A DNA stretch of 64,000 bases from Izhakiella capsodis. Its GTDB lineage: Bacteria > Pseudomonadota > Gammaproteobacteria > Enterobacterales > Enterobacteriaceae. Location of the stretch: NCBI RefSeq assembly GCF_900115045.1, contig NZ_FOVC01000011.1, positions 60,627 through 124,626 on the forward strand, given 5' to 3'. Of this stretch, positions 44,247 to 53,726 are shown piece after piece (the stretch's first letter is position 1; every line of letters begins with the position of its first letter). The position numbers and the translations under genes are program-made. The notes under the pieces were generated by a model that was not told where the DNA came from, made no database searches, and saw nothing but the letters and a program-made list of their open reading frames with translations.

Positions 44247-45736
44247 ATGCCAGAAAAAACTCCTCAATTACACTCCAAGTCTAAGAAAAGTATTTTTATT
44301 TTCTTTTTTTTAAAACAAGCGATAAACTATCTGAAATCATCAACGACATTGATGGGTTGTATGATGTATATCTTTTCAATCTTGAGGGTATCATTCCGGA
44401 ACCTGGAGAAGATTATGAAGAGGATACGTTGAGGTGTAATGTTCATAAAATTAATTTTTTATATGAAAGCAAAATATTAAAATCCGGCTTACAACCAAAG
44501 GACGTTGTTTTCATTAGTGACGATGTCGTTACAGTTTATTTTTTATCATGGATACATGATTTTGCCCCGAGGTTTAACTCTGCAATACTCTTTTCATTAA
44601 ACTCACTTTCCCTATCCTCTCACTCATTCAGACTAAAAAAACTTTCCTACGATTCTCATTCAGTAGTTAGCCCTATTATGATAATTTTATCCAATAAAAA
44701 TAAATATGGAAAAATTTTTTTCAATTCTATACTCAATAAGAATTTTTCATCATTTATACTAAATGACTCATCAAAGAGTCCTTCTCTTAAAGAGAGTGTA
44801 AAGTCCTTCATTGAATTATCTTCTATAAAGTTAAAAGAAAACTTCCTTTTCATCAATGCTGAAAAAAAAGGATTTACCTATGAAGAGAACGCCAGGTTAG
44901 CTATCCCGGAAAAAAATAATTTTAAAAAAAATATACTGGACTGTACATTGGATTCTGCTCAGGATTGCTTTTTTTTTTCAGATGGTATAAAAACAGGAAT
45001 AGTTCATGGTTTTGATTCCGATGCAATGCTTGATTATGTTTACAATAACAGGCCCGAGGGAAAGTGGATTATAGGGAAGTATTTTGATAAGTTATACTTA
45101 AATAGTATTCCATGGCAAGGGGCACGGCATCGAGAAAAGTGTGTTCATACCTACTTAATTGAATCAATTAACTACCTTTCTGATTCAGGATTTAGTGTTA
45201 ACATATTAGATATAGCATCTGGCCATGCAAAGTATTTGTTTAGTTTATCAGACGATGACTTTAAAAAAATTAAGAATATTATTCTTCGTGATTATGATGA
45301 ATACAACTTACATATAGTTAATGATATTATCAATAAAAGAAAGTTAGATGGGATTATTTCTTGCGAGAAGGGTGATGCCTTCTCTGCATTGGATTTGGCT
45401 TCACTTCCCACGGACAGGACTATTGCTGTTGCATCTGGTTTCTATGAGCTTTTTGATGAAAATGAGAATGTTTTACAATCTTTAAAGGGTATTTTTAATA
45501 CTCTCGAAGAAGAGGGCGTTTTTATTTATACCAATTTCCTCTGGCATCCACGGCATACTTACATGGCACGAGTTATGACTCGTAATAAAGATAAAAAACC
45601 ATGGTTAATTCGACGTCGTTTTCAACAAGAAATTGACGATTTAGTCCGGTTAGCAGGATTTACAAAGATTAGTCAAAAAATAGATCCATGGGGGATTTTT
45701 TCAGTTTCCCTGGCTAAAAAAACTGACAACATCTGA
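44247..45736 (+). pseudogene. YnbC-like class I SAM methyltransferase with N-terminal extension, one frameshift
   Basis: From ATG 44247 the frame reads MPEKTPQLHSKSKKSIF and is lost in a T8 run near 44310; the next frame gives KTSDKLSEIINDIDGLYDVYLF and remains open for about 460 codons. Residues of about 1-220 of that part look like a degenerate alpha/beta-hydrolase-type domain without a clear catalytic triad. The C-terminal half has VNILDIASGHAKYLF (SAM motif I), IILRDYDEYNLHIV and VASGFYELFDENENVLQSL, as in the methyltransferase half of E. coli YnbC (Pfam PF12147). A shorter product from an internal start could retain the methyltransferase. It is the last cluster gene; the target is unknown. 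Confidence 0.7.
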
Positions 45737-46426
45737 ACGTACCACACATACTGCGCAACAGCGGGATTGTTCTTGATCGCAGATCCGTTCTTTACGCAGC
45801 TCCATCTTTGTCTAAAAGTTGTTTGCGCAGTAATGCTCTCGTTCATGTCCCATGTACCGCTGCGCGAATTTACTGGTGGCCTTACTGGGGTAGTGTCCGT
45901 GTAGCCGAGATAACTGCCAACAATGCGGTTGTTTGTTTATTAATGTTTTGAAGTACCCGGTGAAATTTCGTCCTGATTGCCGTATAGAACAATCTCGGAC
46001 GTTTTCCAACTGACGCAGGTCATAAGCGCTCTGAAGACGTATTCAGAACTCAGGTTTACTTTCCAGCTCCTGCAATACGCATTGCCACTGGTGGAGTTAA
46101 CTCTGTTCTACCGACAAGAAAACACAATACTGTAGCGGGTGTTACTCCGATATTGAGTGCAAAGCGGCGACCACTGAAGTCAATATAAATTGTCTCTTAT
46201 AACTGACAGTTTATTTTATGGCTGTGCCTTCCCCAAGCCATCGGAAAAAAGTGCAGTAAAGGTATGCGGCAAGCGCCCTCGGTGGGGGGTAATTAGTGGC
46301 GAAAGGCCGGACAGAGCAACGTATTCAGAGAAAACTTACCGTTTCGTCAGACATCATCATCTCCATAACCGGGATGATGATGTCTGACGTGGTTATAAAG
46401 CAGCGTAAAAAAACCGCTTTACGTGA
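45737..46426. other. Right flank of the island, no gene recognised
   Basis: About 690 bases between the cluster and ppc. Base composition returns to chromosome-like. Several frames of about 65 codons occur on both strands, but none resembles a family I know; decayed mobile-element sequence is possible. No integrase or tRNA gene is visible at either island end. It contains a long inverted repeat described separately. Confidence 0.4.
46345..46389. repeat. 17-bp perfect inverted repeat at the right edge of the island
   Basis: The arm CGTCAGACATCATCATC (46345-46361) is exactly complementary to 46373-46389, with an 11-base loop. It is 38 bases downstream of the ppc stop. No T-tract follows on either strand, so it is not a normal intrinsic terminator. 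It could stabilise the ppc mRNA 3' end, bind a protein or be a remnant of a mobile element. Confidence 0.85.
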
Positions 46427-49072
46427 TTAACCGGTATTGCGCATACCCGCGGCAATGCCAGCAATGGTGACCATCAGCGCTTGTTCTACATGCGGATCCA
46501 CTCCTTCACCGGCAGCATCCTGCTGGCGTGACCGATGTAACAGTTCCGCTTGAAGTACGTTAAGCGGATCGGTGTAAACGTTACGCAATGCGATAGATTC
46601 GGCGATCCATGGTTGGTCAGCCATCAGATGGGCATCGTTGGCGATGGTTAATACCGTTGTGATATCCGCTTCCAGTTGCTGTCGTAGCTTCTGGCCAAGT
46701 GACCAGAGAGCGGGATCAACCAGTCGCTGATCATAATATTCCGCCAGCCAGAGGTCGGCTTTGGAATACACCATTTCCAGCATGCCAAGACGAGTAGAAA
46801 AGAACGGCCAGTCACGGCACATTGCTTCCAGTTGGTCGCGATGCCCGTCGTTCATTGCTTTATGTAGCGCGGCACCGGCCCCCAGCCAGGCGGGTAACAT
46901 CAGCCGGTTTTGCGTCCAGGCGAAGATCCACGGAATAGCACGCAGAGATTCAACGCCGCCGTTCGGACGACGCTTGGCCGGCCGTGAACCTAAGGGCAGT
47001 TTGCCCAGCTCTTGTTCCGGCGTTGCTGAGCGAAAATAGGGGACAAAATCTTTATTTTCGCGTACGTATCCGCGATACATATCGCATGAGACCTTCGACA
47101 GATTATCCATAACGCTACGCCAACCGGGCTTCGGTTCAGGCGGGGGTAGCAGGTTCGCCTGCAAAATCGCGCCGGTATAGAGCGCCAGACTGGTAATGGC
47201 AACTTCTGGCAGGCCGAATTTAAAGCGGATCATCTCGCCCTGCTCGGTAACGCGCAGACCCCCTTTCAGGCTTCCGGGCGGTTGCGACATCAGCGCCGCC
47301 TGGGCAGGCGCACCGCCACGACCGATGCTACCGCCGCGACCGTGAAACAGCGTTAGCGTGATGTCGGCTTTTTCACAGGTCTTGATTAACGCCTCCTGCG
47401 CTTGATACTGCGCCCAGGAGGCAGCCATCACGCCGGCGTCTTTTGCCGAGTCGGAATAGCCGATCATCACCATTTGTTTGCCCTGAATAAAACCGCGATA
47501 CCAGTCAATGCTCAGAAGCTGCGACATCACATCATTGGCATTATTCAGGTCATCAAGCGTTTCAAACAGCGGTGCTACCGGCAGTGCGAACTGAATGCCG
47601 GCCTCTTTTAGCAGCAGATGGACGGCCAGAACATCAGAGGGCGTTTTCGCCATTGAGATGACGTAGGCGGCGATCGAACCCCGTGGGGCTTCGGCTGTGA
47701 CCCGGCAAGTTTCCAGCACTTCTCGCGTATCAGGCGTTGGTTCCCACTGACGTGGCAACAGCGGCCGTTTCGAATTCAGCTCACGGATCAGGAACGCCTG
47801 TTTATCTGCTTCGGACCAACTTTCATAATCGCCGAGGCCGAGATAGCGGGTGATTTCGCCAATTGCCTTGGTGTGCCGGGTGCTTTCCTGACGAATATCG
47901 ATCCGCACCAGCGGCACACCGAAACATTTGACGCGGCGTAGCGTATCCAGTAGCAGCCCATTAGCGATGATACCCATCCCACAAGCTTTCAACGATTGAT
48001 GGCAGGCATAAAGCGGATCCCAGAGCTGATCATTGTCAATCAGCAGATTGGCCGGACGCGGAAGTTTTTCGCCTTTCAGACGGCTTTCCAGCCAGGCCTG
48101 GGTCTCGAGCAGCTGCTGACGCAGGTTTTTCATTATTTCGCGGTAGGGTTCAAGCGCATTAGGCTTACCGCAAAGTTCGCGAATGTCATCAGTGCATTCC
48201 GACATCGACAGCTCAGAAATGAGCGTGCCAATATCGCGTAAAAACAGGTCGGTCGCCTTCCAGCGGCCCAAGCGCAGTACGTGGCGAGTGATATCAGCGG
48301 TTACGTTAGGATTACCATCGCGGTCTCCGCCCATCCAGGACGTAAACTGCACCGGAACAAAATCCACGGGTAACGTATAGCCCAGCGTTTCCTCTACCTG
48401 GCTGTTTAACTCACGCAGGAAATCCGGCACGCCTTCCCACAGGCTATTTTCTACCACCGCAAAACCCCATTTGGCTTCATCCACCGGTGTTGGCCGATGC
48501 TTACGGATTTCGTCAGTATGCCAGGCCTGAGCGATCAGCTGACGGAGGCGCCGCATTATCAGCCGACGGTCATGATCGGAAACATCATGATCGAGCTCTT
48601 TCAGGCAGTTATTGACTTCGACCTGCTTGTGGATCAGGGTCCGGCGGGTAATTTCAGTCGGATGCGCAGTCAGCACCAGCTCAAGCGACAGCGACTCAAT
48701 CGCGTTACGTATGGTCTCTTCGTTCAGCACCGGCTGTTTTTTGAGATTCTCAAGAATGCTTTTCAGCATTTCAGGCTCATATACACCGCTTTTGTGCGAA
48801 ATGGTATTGAACTGCTCAGCCACATTAGTGAGATTAAGAAACTGACTGAAGGCGCGGGCGACAGGGAGCAGCTCATCATTGGAAAGATTTTGCAAGGTTG
48901 TCAGCAATTCCTGGCGATGAGCGTCATTTCCTGCTCGGGAAGATTTAGAGAGCTTGCGGATGGTTTCCACCCGGTCGAGGATGTTTTCTCCCAGCGCATC
49001 CTTGATGGTGTCTCCAAGAAGTTTACCGAGCATACTGACATTACTTCGCATTGCGGAATATTGTTCGTTCAT
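46427..49072 (-). CDS. ppc: Ppc, phosphoenolpyruvate carboxylase
   Basis: Carboxylates phosphoenolpyruvate to oxaloacetate to refill the TCA cycle. The 881 residues (E. coli 883) carry the catalytic His in LVLTAHPTEITRRT, the SWMGGDRDGNPNVT loop, the FHGRGGSIGRGGAP motif and the invariant C-terminus ending MRNTG. The frame is open four codons upstream; MNEQYSAMRSN at 49072 matches the E. coli start. Its stop is next to the island edge, so the insertion lies between ppc and metF where E. coli has katG and other genes. Confidence 0.98.
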   Translation of the reverse strand: MNEQYSAMRSNVSMLGKLLGDTIKDALGENILDRVETIRKLSKSSRAGNDAHRQELLTTLQNLSNDELLPVARAFSQFLNLTNVAEQFNTISHKSGVYEPEMLKSILENLKKQPVLNEETIRNAIESLSLELVLTAHPTEITRRTLIHKQVEVNNCLKELDHDVSDHDRRLIMRRLRQLIAQAWHTDEIRKHRPTPVDEAKWGFAVVENSLWEGVPDFLRELNSQVEETLGYTLPVDFVPVQFTSWMGGDRDGNPNVTADITRHVLRLGRWKATDLFLRDIGTLISELSMSECTDDIRELCGKPNALEPYREIMKNLRQQLLETQAWLESRLKGEKLPRPANLLIDNDQLWDPLYACHQSLKACGMGIIANGLLLDTLRRVKCFGVPLVRIDIRQESTRHTKAIGEITRYLGLGDYESWSEADKQAFLIRELNSKRPLLPRQWEPTPDTREVLETCRVTAEAPRGSIAAYVISMAKTPSDVLAVHLLLKEAGIQFALPVAPLFETLDDLNNANDVMSQLLSIDWYRGFIQGKQMVMIGYSDSAKDAGVMAASWAQYQAQEALIKTCEKADITLTLFHGRGGSIGRGGAPAQAALMSQPPGSLKGGLRVTEQGEMIRFKFGLPEVAITSLALYTGAILQANLLPPPEPKPGWRSVMDNLSKVSCDMYRGYVRENKDFVPYFRSATPEQELGKLPLGSRPAKRRPNGGVESLRAIPWIFAWTQNRLMLPAWLGAGAALHKAMNDGHRDQLEAMCRDWPFFSTRLGMLEMVYSKADLWLAEYYDQRLVDPALWSLGQKLRQQLEADITTVLTIANDAHLMADQPWIAESIALRNVYTDPLNVLQAELLHRSRQQDAAGEGVDPHVEQALMVTIAGIAAGMRNTG

Positions 49073-49312
49073 TGACCCTGTCACCTTCTTTTTTTAGTGG
49101 CCTGTTTTGCGAGGCTGGACGTAACCTTGTCTTTTATCTAGCCACGGTTAGTCGCGTTCGTCAATTGACTTAAATGCACGGAGTTCAGTGGCTAACTGTA
49201 GGTAATTTAAGAAATTTAATTCAGCTGTTATGACATTAGTTATGCTTATCGGCAAATTGGTAAAATATCCGGGGTAAGTCGTCATTTTCCAATCATATAC
49301 CCCGGCTTCTGC

Positions 49313-50464
49313 CTAATGCTGGCAGAAATGGTTGACGACTTGGCTAATAATCTCGCGGGTCGGCTTAATAAATGCCATGTCGATATATTCATCCGGCTGA
49401 TGTGCCTGATTGATTGAGCCTGGTCCTAACACCAGCGTCGGGCAAATTTCGTTGATAAACGGCGCTTCGGTACAGTAATTGACGATTTCCGTTTCCGTAC
49501 CTAACAGTTTTTCAACCACCTTGATTAAATTATGTTCACGTGGACACTCATAGCCGGGTATGGGCGGATGCAGTGCGCTGACAGTCAGGCGGCCCGGCCA
49601 GCGTTCGCTTACCGGTGCCAGCGCTTCGTTTAATAAACCCTCTAAATCACTTAATGTCAGGCCAGGCAGTGGGCGGATATCCATATGCAACTCACAACAA
49701 GCGCAGATGCGATTCGCGGCGTCACCGCCGTGGATATGACCGAAGTTCATCGTGGGGTAAGGAATGGCAAAGCCTGTGTGATGATAACGTTCTTGCAGCG
49801 TATTACGTAGCTGCATCAGATGACCGATCGCGTCATGCATCAGCTCAATCGCATTAACGCCTCGCGCCGGATCGCTCGAATGTCCAGACTGACCCTGGAT
49901 ACGAATGGCATTTGAGAGATGCCCTTTGTGAGCGCGCACCGGTTTTAATGAGGTTGGCTCGCCGATAATGGCGCAGTCAGGACGGATGGGGGTATTTTCA
50001 GAAAAATATCTCGCTCCGGCCATCGTGGTTTCTTCATCCGCCGTTGCCAGAATATAGAGCGGCTTTTTCAGCGTTGAAATATCAACATTACGCAGACTAT
50101 CTAAAATAAAAGCAAAAAAGCCTTTCATGTCGGCTGTGCCGAGGCCATACAGCTTATTGTCATGCTCTGTCAGGGAGAAGGGATCACGCGTCCAGCGCCC
50201 ATCGTCAAAGGGCACCGTATCAGTATGTCCTGCTAATAGCAGACCGCCAGCGCCACTGCCGGTTTTAGCCAGCAGATTGAATTTATGACGCGTGCCAGGG
50301 ACCGGTTGAACCTCAACGGTGAAACCGAGATCGCGAAACCATCCGGCCAACAGGTTGATTAAAGTTTCATTGCTCTGATCGAGTGCACTCTCGGTTGCGC
50401 TGATTGATGGTGTGGCAATCAGCTCACGGTATAGCTCGATAAAGGGTGGTAATTTTATCTTCAC
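49313..50464 (-). CDS. argE: ArgE, acetylornithine deacetylase
   Basis: Zinc M20-family enzyme that releases ornithine from N-acetylornithine. The 383 residues match E. coli ArgE, with metal ligands in LLAGHTDTVPFDDG and GTADMKG, the catalytic EE of ATADEETTM, and the ligand regions IGEPTSLKP and GSINQAHQPDEY. I choose the GTG at 50464 (VKIKLPPFIELY), nine bases after GGA, because it gives the E. coli length; the ATG at 50503 falls inside an ARG box and has no ribosome binding site. Divergent from argCBGH. Confidence 0.94.
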   Translation of the reverse strand: MKIKLPPFIELYRELIATPSISATESALDQSNETLINLLAGWFRDLGFTVEVQPVPGTRHKFNLLAKTGSGAGGLLLAGHTDTVPFDDGRWTRDPFSLTEHDNKLYGLGTADMKGFFAFILDSLRNVDISTLKKPLYILATADEETTMAGARYFSENTPIRPDCAIIGEPTSLKPVRAHKGHLSNAIRIQGQSGHSSDPARGVNAIELMHDAIGHLMQLRNTLQERYHHTGFAIPYPTMNFGHIHGGDAANRICACCELHMDIRPLPGLTLSDLEGLLNEALAPVSERWPGRLTVSALHPPIPGYECPREHNLIKVVEKLLGTETEIVNYCTEAPFINEICPTLVLGPGSINQAHQPDEYIDMAFIKPTREIISQVVNHFCQH

Positions 50465-50490
50465 TGTTGACAGTCCTTGCGTTAGGATAG

Positions 50491-50529
50491 TATCAATATT
50501 CATGCAGTATTAGTGAATAAAAATACAAT
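50491..50529. promoter_or_regulatory. Paired ARG boxes (ArgR operator) between argE and argC
   Basis: Two 18-base boxes, 50491-50508 and 50512-50529, are separated by exactly three bases, the standard ArgR hexamer spacing. The right box core TGAATAAAAATACA differs from TGAATWWWWATTCA at one position; the left core TCAATATTCATGCA matches less well. It lies between divergent argE and argCBGH, so arginine would repress both, as in E. coli. Confidence 0.85.
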
Positions 50530-50641
50530 AATTAGATGCAGATGAAAACGCTTAGTGACGACTTTTCTGCATTGCATCGAGGGAAGCCTGCGTGCTTCGC
50601 TGCAACCCGTCATTTCATGAACCACAAAGGTACGGAATCTG

Positions 50642-51652
50642 ATGTTGAATACGCTGATTGTTGGTGCCAGCGGTTACGCTGGCGTAGAGCTGGCGACTTA
50701 TATCAACCGACACCCACAGATGACCTTAACCGCTTTAGCCGTTTCAGCGCAAAGCCCCGATGCCGGAAAACTACTTTCTGATCTGCATCCTCAATTGAAA
50801 GGCGTGATAGATCTGAGGCTGGAGCCGCTGAATGATGCCGCAACCTGGGCCAGTAAGGTTGACGTCGTATTTCTTGCTACCGCCCATGAGGTCAGCCATG
50901 ACCTGGCACCGGTATTCCTCGCGTCTGGCTGCGTGGTATTTGACTTGTCTGGGGCATTCCGTGTTAGCAAACCGGGTTTTTATGATGCGTTTTATGGTTT
51001 CAGCCATCAGTATCCGCACTGGTTAAGCCAGGCGGCTTACGGTTTGGCCGAGTGGAACCATCAGCAGATCGCAGAGGCGCAGCTGATAGCCGTGCCGGGG
51101 TGCTATCCCACCGCTGCCCAGCTGGCACTGAGACCTCTGCTGGAAGCTGGCTTGATCAACGATGGGCAGTGGCCGGTTATTAATGCCGTCAGTGGCGTAA
51201 GTGGTGCCGGACGTAAAGCCAGCATAACAACCAGCTTTTGTGAGGTGAGCCTGCAACCCTACGGTATTTTCAACCACCGTCATCAGCCAGAAATCATCAG
51301 TCATTTAGGTTCATCGGTCATTTTTACACCGCATCTGGGTAATTTTTCGCGTGGTATTCTGGAAACGATTACCTGTCGGCTGAAACCGACTGTCAGACAT
51401 GAGGATGTGGCCGCAGCGTTTCACAATGCTTATCAAGATAAGCCGTTGGTGAGGATATATGATAAGGGTGTGCCTTCAATCAAATCGGTAGCGGGTCTGC
51501 CGTATTGTGATATTGGCTTTGTGGTGCAGGAAGAACATTTGATTGTGATTTCCGCCATCGATAACCTGCTCAAAGGTGCGGCTTCACAGGCGGTGCAGTG
51601 TCTCAATATTCGTTTTGGTTTCCCGGAAACCGAATCTCTGGTTTATATGTAG
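50642..51652 (+). CDS. argC: ArgC, N-acetyl-gamma-glutamyl-phosphate reductase
   Basis: Reduces N-acetylglutamyl phosphate to the semialdehyde, third step of arginine synthesis. The 336 residues (E. coli 334) have the NADP motif IVGASGYAGVEL, the catalytic Cys in AVPGCYPTAAQLAL, the SGVSGAGRKA segment and the HRHQPEI and FTPHLGNFSRGILET motifs. First gene of argCBGH; argB follows after 10 bases. Located about 110 bases after the ArgR operator. Confidence 0.97.
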   Translation: MLNTLIVGASGYAGVELATYINRHPQMTLTALAVSAQSPDAGKLLSDLHPQLKGVIDLRLEPLNDAATWASKVDVVFLATAHEVSHDLAPVFLASGCVVFDLSGAFRVSKPGFYDAFYGFSHQYPHWLSQAAYGLAEWNHQQIAEAQLIAVPGCYPTAAQLALRPLLEAGLINDGQWPVINAVSGVSGAGRKASITTSFCEVSLQPYGIFNHRHQPEIISHLGSSVIFTPHLGNFSRGILETITCRLKPTVRHEDVAAAFHNAYQDKPLVRIYDKGVPSIKSVAGLPYCDIGFVVQEEHLIVISAIDNLLKGAASQAVQCLNIRFGFPETESLVYM

Positions 51653-51662
51653 GTAGCGACCG

Positions 51663-52439
51663 ATGATAACTCCCCTGATTATTAAACTGGGTGGCGTAAT
51701 ACTGGACAGCAATGAGGCGCTGACCCGGCTGTTTGACGCTTTAGTGACGTACCGTGCTGCACACAGTCGTCCATTACTCATCGTACACGGCGGTGGCTAT
51801 CTGGTTGATGAGCTGATGCAAAAACTCGGACTACCGGTTACCAAGAAGAATGGTCTGCGAGTAACGCCTGCCGACCAGATTGATATAATTACCGGCGCAT
51901 TGGCGGGGACCGCCAATAAAAGGCTTCTGGCCTGGGCGAAAAAGCAGGGGATCAGCAGCGTGGGTCTCTGCCTGGGCGACGGAGATAGCGTGCGAGTGGC
52001 GCAGTTTGATCCTGCGCTTGGACACGTCGGTGACGCAACATTCGGCAACCCGGCGTTACTTAACGCTCTGCTGGCGGCCGATTTTCTGCCGATCGTCAGC
52101 TCCATTGGCATTACGTCAGAGGGGGAGTTGATGAACGTTAACGCCGATCAGGCGGCGACGGCGCTGGCAGGGACCTTGGGCGCCGATTTGATTTTGCTTT
52201 CTGACGTAAGCGGCATCCTTGATGCGAATAAAACGCGTATTGAGGAAATGACTACAGAAAAGGCCATGCAGCTTATTGATGAAGGCATCATTACTGACGG
52301 CATGATTGTGAAGGTGAATGCAGCGCTTGACGCAGCGCGTATTCTCGGAAGGCCAGTTGATATCGCCAGCTGGCGCCATGCTGAATTGCTCCACGATCTG
52401 TTTAACGGTGTGCCGATTGGTACTCGTATTCTGGCTTAA
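51663..52439 (+). CDS. argB: ArgB, acetylglutamate kinase
   Basis: Phosphorylates N-acetylglutamate. The 258 residues equal E. coli ArgB, with the amino-acid-kinase motifs PLIIKLGGVILDS at the start, IVHGGGYLVDEL, KKNGLRVTPADQID, NVNADQAATALA and TDGMIVKVNAALDAA. Like the E. coli enzyme it lacks the N-terminal helix of arginine-inhibited kinases. Spacing and direction put it in the argCBGH operon. Confidence 0.97.
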   Translation: MITPLIIKLGGVILDSNEALTRLFDALVTYRAAHSRPLLIVHGGGYLVDELMQKLGLPVTKKNGLRVTPADQIDIITGALAGTANKRLLAWAKKQGISSVGLCLGDGDSVRVAQFDPALGHVGDATFGNPALLNALLAADFLPIVSSIGITSEGELMNVNADQAATALAGTLGADLILLSDVSGILDANKTRIEEMTTEKAMQLIDEGIITDGMIVKVNAALDAARILGRPVDIASWRHAELLHDLFNGVPIGTRILA

Positions 52440-52471
52440 TAATTCGAAATCGTATTCAAGGAAAATTAGAC

Positions 52472-53686
52472 ATGCATAATCAAGCTATTAAGAAAATCGT
52501 CCTCGCTTATTCAGGTGGTCTGGATACCTCGGCGATTATTCCGTGGCTGAAAGAAAACTACGGCGGTTGCGACGTAGTCGCCTTCGTAGCTGATATTGGT
52601 CAGGATCGCGAAGACCTGATCGGCGTAGAAAAAAAAGCGCTGCAATCCGGCGCATCAGAATGCTACGTGGTCGATTTGCGTGAAGCATTTATCCGTGATT
52701 ACGTCTATCCGGTGCTGAAAACCGGCGCATTATATGAAGGTACCTATCTACTTGGTACCTCAATGGCACGACCGATTATTGCCAAAGCACAGGTAGAGCT
52801 GGCGCTGAAAGTAGGAGCTGACGCTCTGTGCCACGGTGCGACCGGCAAAGGTAACGACCAGGTACGTTTCGAATCAACCTACACCGCCCTTGCACCCCAA
52901 TTAAAGGTGGTGGCTCCGTGGCGTGAGTGGGATCTGCGCTCACGCGAAGCCCTGCTGGACTATCTGAAAGTGCGCAACATTCCGACGACTGCATCGCTGG
53001 AAAAAATTTACAGCCGCGACGAGAACGCCTGGCATATTTCTACCGAAGGTGGCGTACTGGAAAGTCCGGCAAACGCTAATAATGATGATTGCTGGGTCTG
53101 GACTGTTGATCCGAAAAAAGCGCCAGATCAGGCAGAAAAAGTGACCGTAAAAGTCGAAAAAGGTGAAGTCGTTGCGGTTAATGGTGAAGCCCTCACCCCC
53201 TATCAATGTTTGGAAAAGCTGAACGTTATTGGTGCCAGGCACGGCGTTGGCCGTATCGATATTGTAGAAAATCGTTTGGTTGGCATGAAATCGCGCGGCT
53301 GCTACGAAACACCCGGAGGCACCATCATGATGGCTGCCCTGCGTGCCATTGAGCAGCTGGTATTAGATCGCGATAGCTTCAAATGGCGTCAGCAGCTGGG
53401 CCTGGAGATGTCTTATGTTGTGTATGATGGCCGCTGGTTTGCGCCACTTCGCCGCTCACTTCAGGCTTCCGCTGAATCGTTGGCCCAGGATGTGAATGGT
53501 GAAGTGGTGCTGGAATTGTATAAAGGCCACGTTAATGCTCTGCAAAAAACCTCGACAAACAGCCTTTATTCCGAAGCCTTCGCGACGTTTGGCGAAGACG
53601 AAGTTTACGATCAAAGCCACGCGGGGGGCTTTATTCGCCTGTTCTCGCTTTCATCGCGTATTCGCGCACTGAACGAAAAAAAGTAA
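52472..53686 (+). CDS. argG: ArgG, argininosuccinate synthase, short type
   Basis: Condenses citrulline and aspartate with ATP. The 404 residues have the ATP pyrophosphatase loop LAYSGGLDTSAI, the citrulline/aspartate site GNDQVRFE and KSRGCYETPGG. E. coli ArgG is a longer, different subtype (447 residues) encoded elsewhere; this short form inside argCBGH is the arrangement seen in Erwinia/Yersinia-type genomes. It lies 32 bases after argB and 40 before argH, so the operon is complete for the last steps of arginine synthesis. Confidence 0.96.
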   Translation: MHNQAIKKIVLAYSGGLDTSAIIPWLKENYGGCDVVAFVADIGQDREDLIGVEKKALQSGASECYVVDLREAFIRDYVYPVLKTGALYEGTYLLGTSMARPIIAKAQVELALKVGADALCHGATGKGNDQVRFESTYTALAPQLKVVAPWREWDLRSREALLDYLKVRNIPTTASLEKIYSRDENAWHISTEGGVLESPANANNDDCWVWTVDPKKAPDQAEKVTVKVEKGEVVAVNGEALTPYQCLEKLNVIGARHGVGRIDIVENRLVGMKSRGCYETPGGTIMMAALRAIEQLVLDRDSFKWRQQLGLEMSYVVYDGRWFAPLRRSLQASAESLAQDVNGEVVLELYKGHVNALQKTSTNSLYSEAFATFGEDEVYDQSHAGGFIRLFSLSSRIRALNEKK

Positions 53687-53726
53687 GGCATATTCGTTAA
53701 CTGACCAGGTATAAGGAAGCATGACT

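Noticed and set aside
45812..46387. Several 65-codon frames on both strands taken as a transposase remnant
   Set aside because: No recognisable transposase motif (DDE, HTH) and no terminal repeats at plausible ends; listed only as unidentified flank.
39584..46426. Integrated phage or integrative element
   Set aside because: No integrase, no tRNA gene and no direct repeat at the edges that I can see; base composition alone does not show the mechanism of acquisition.
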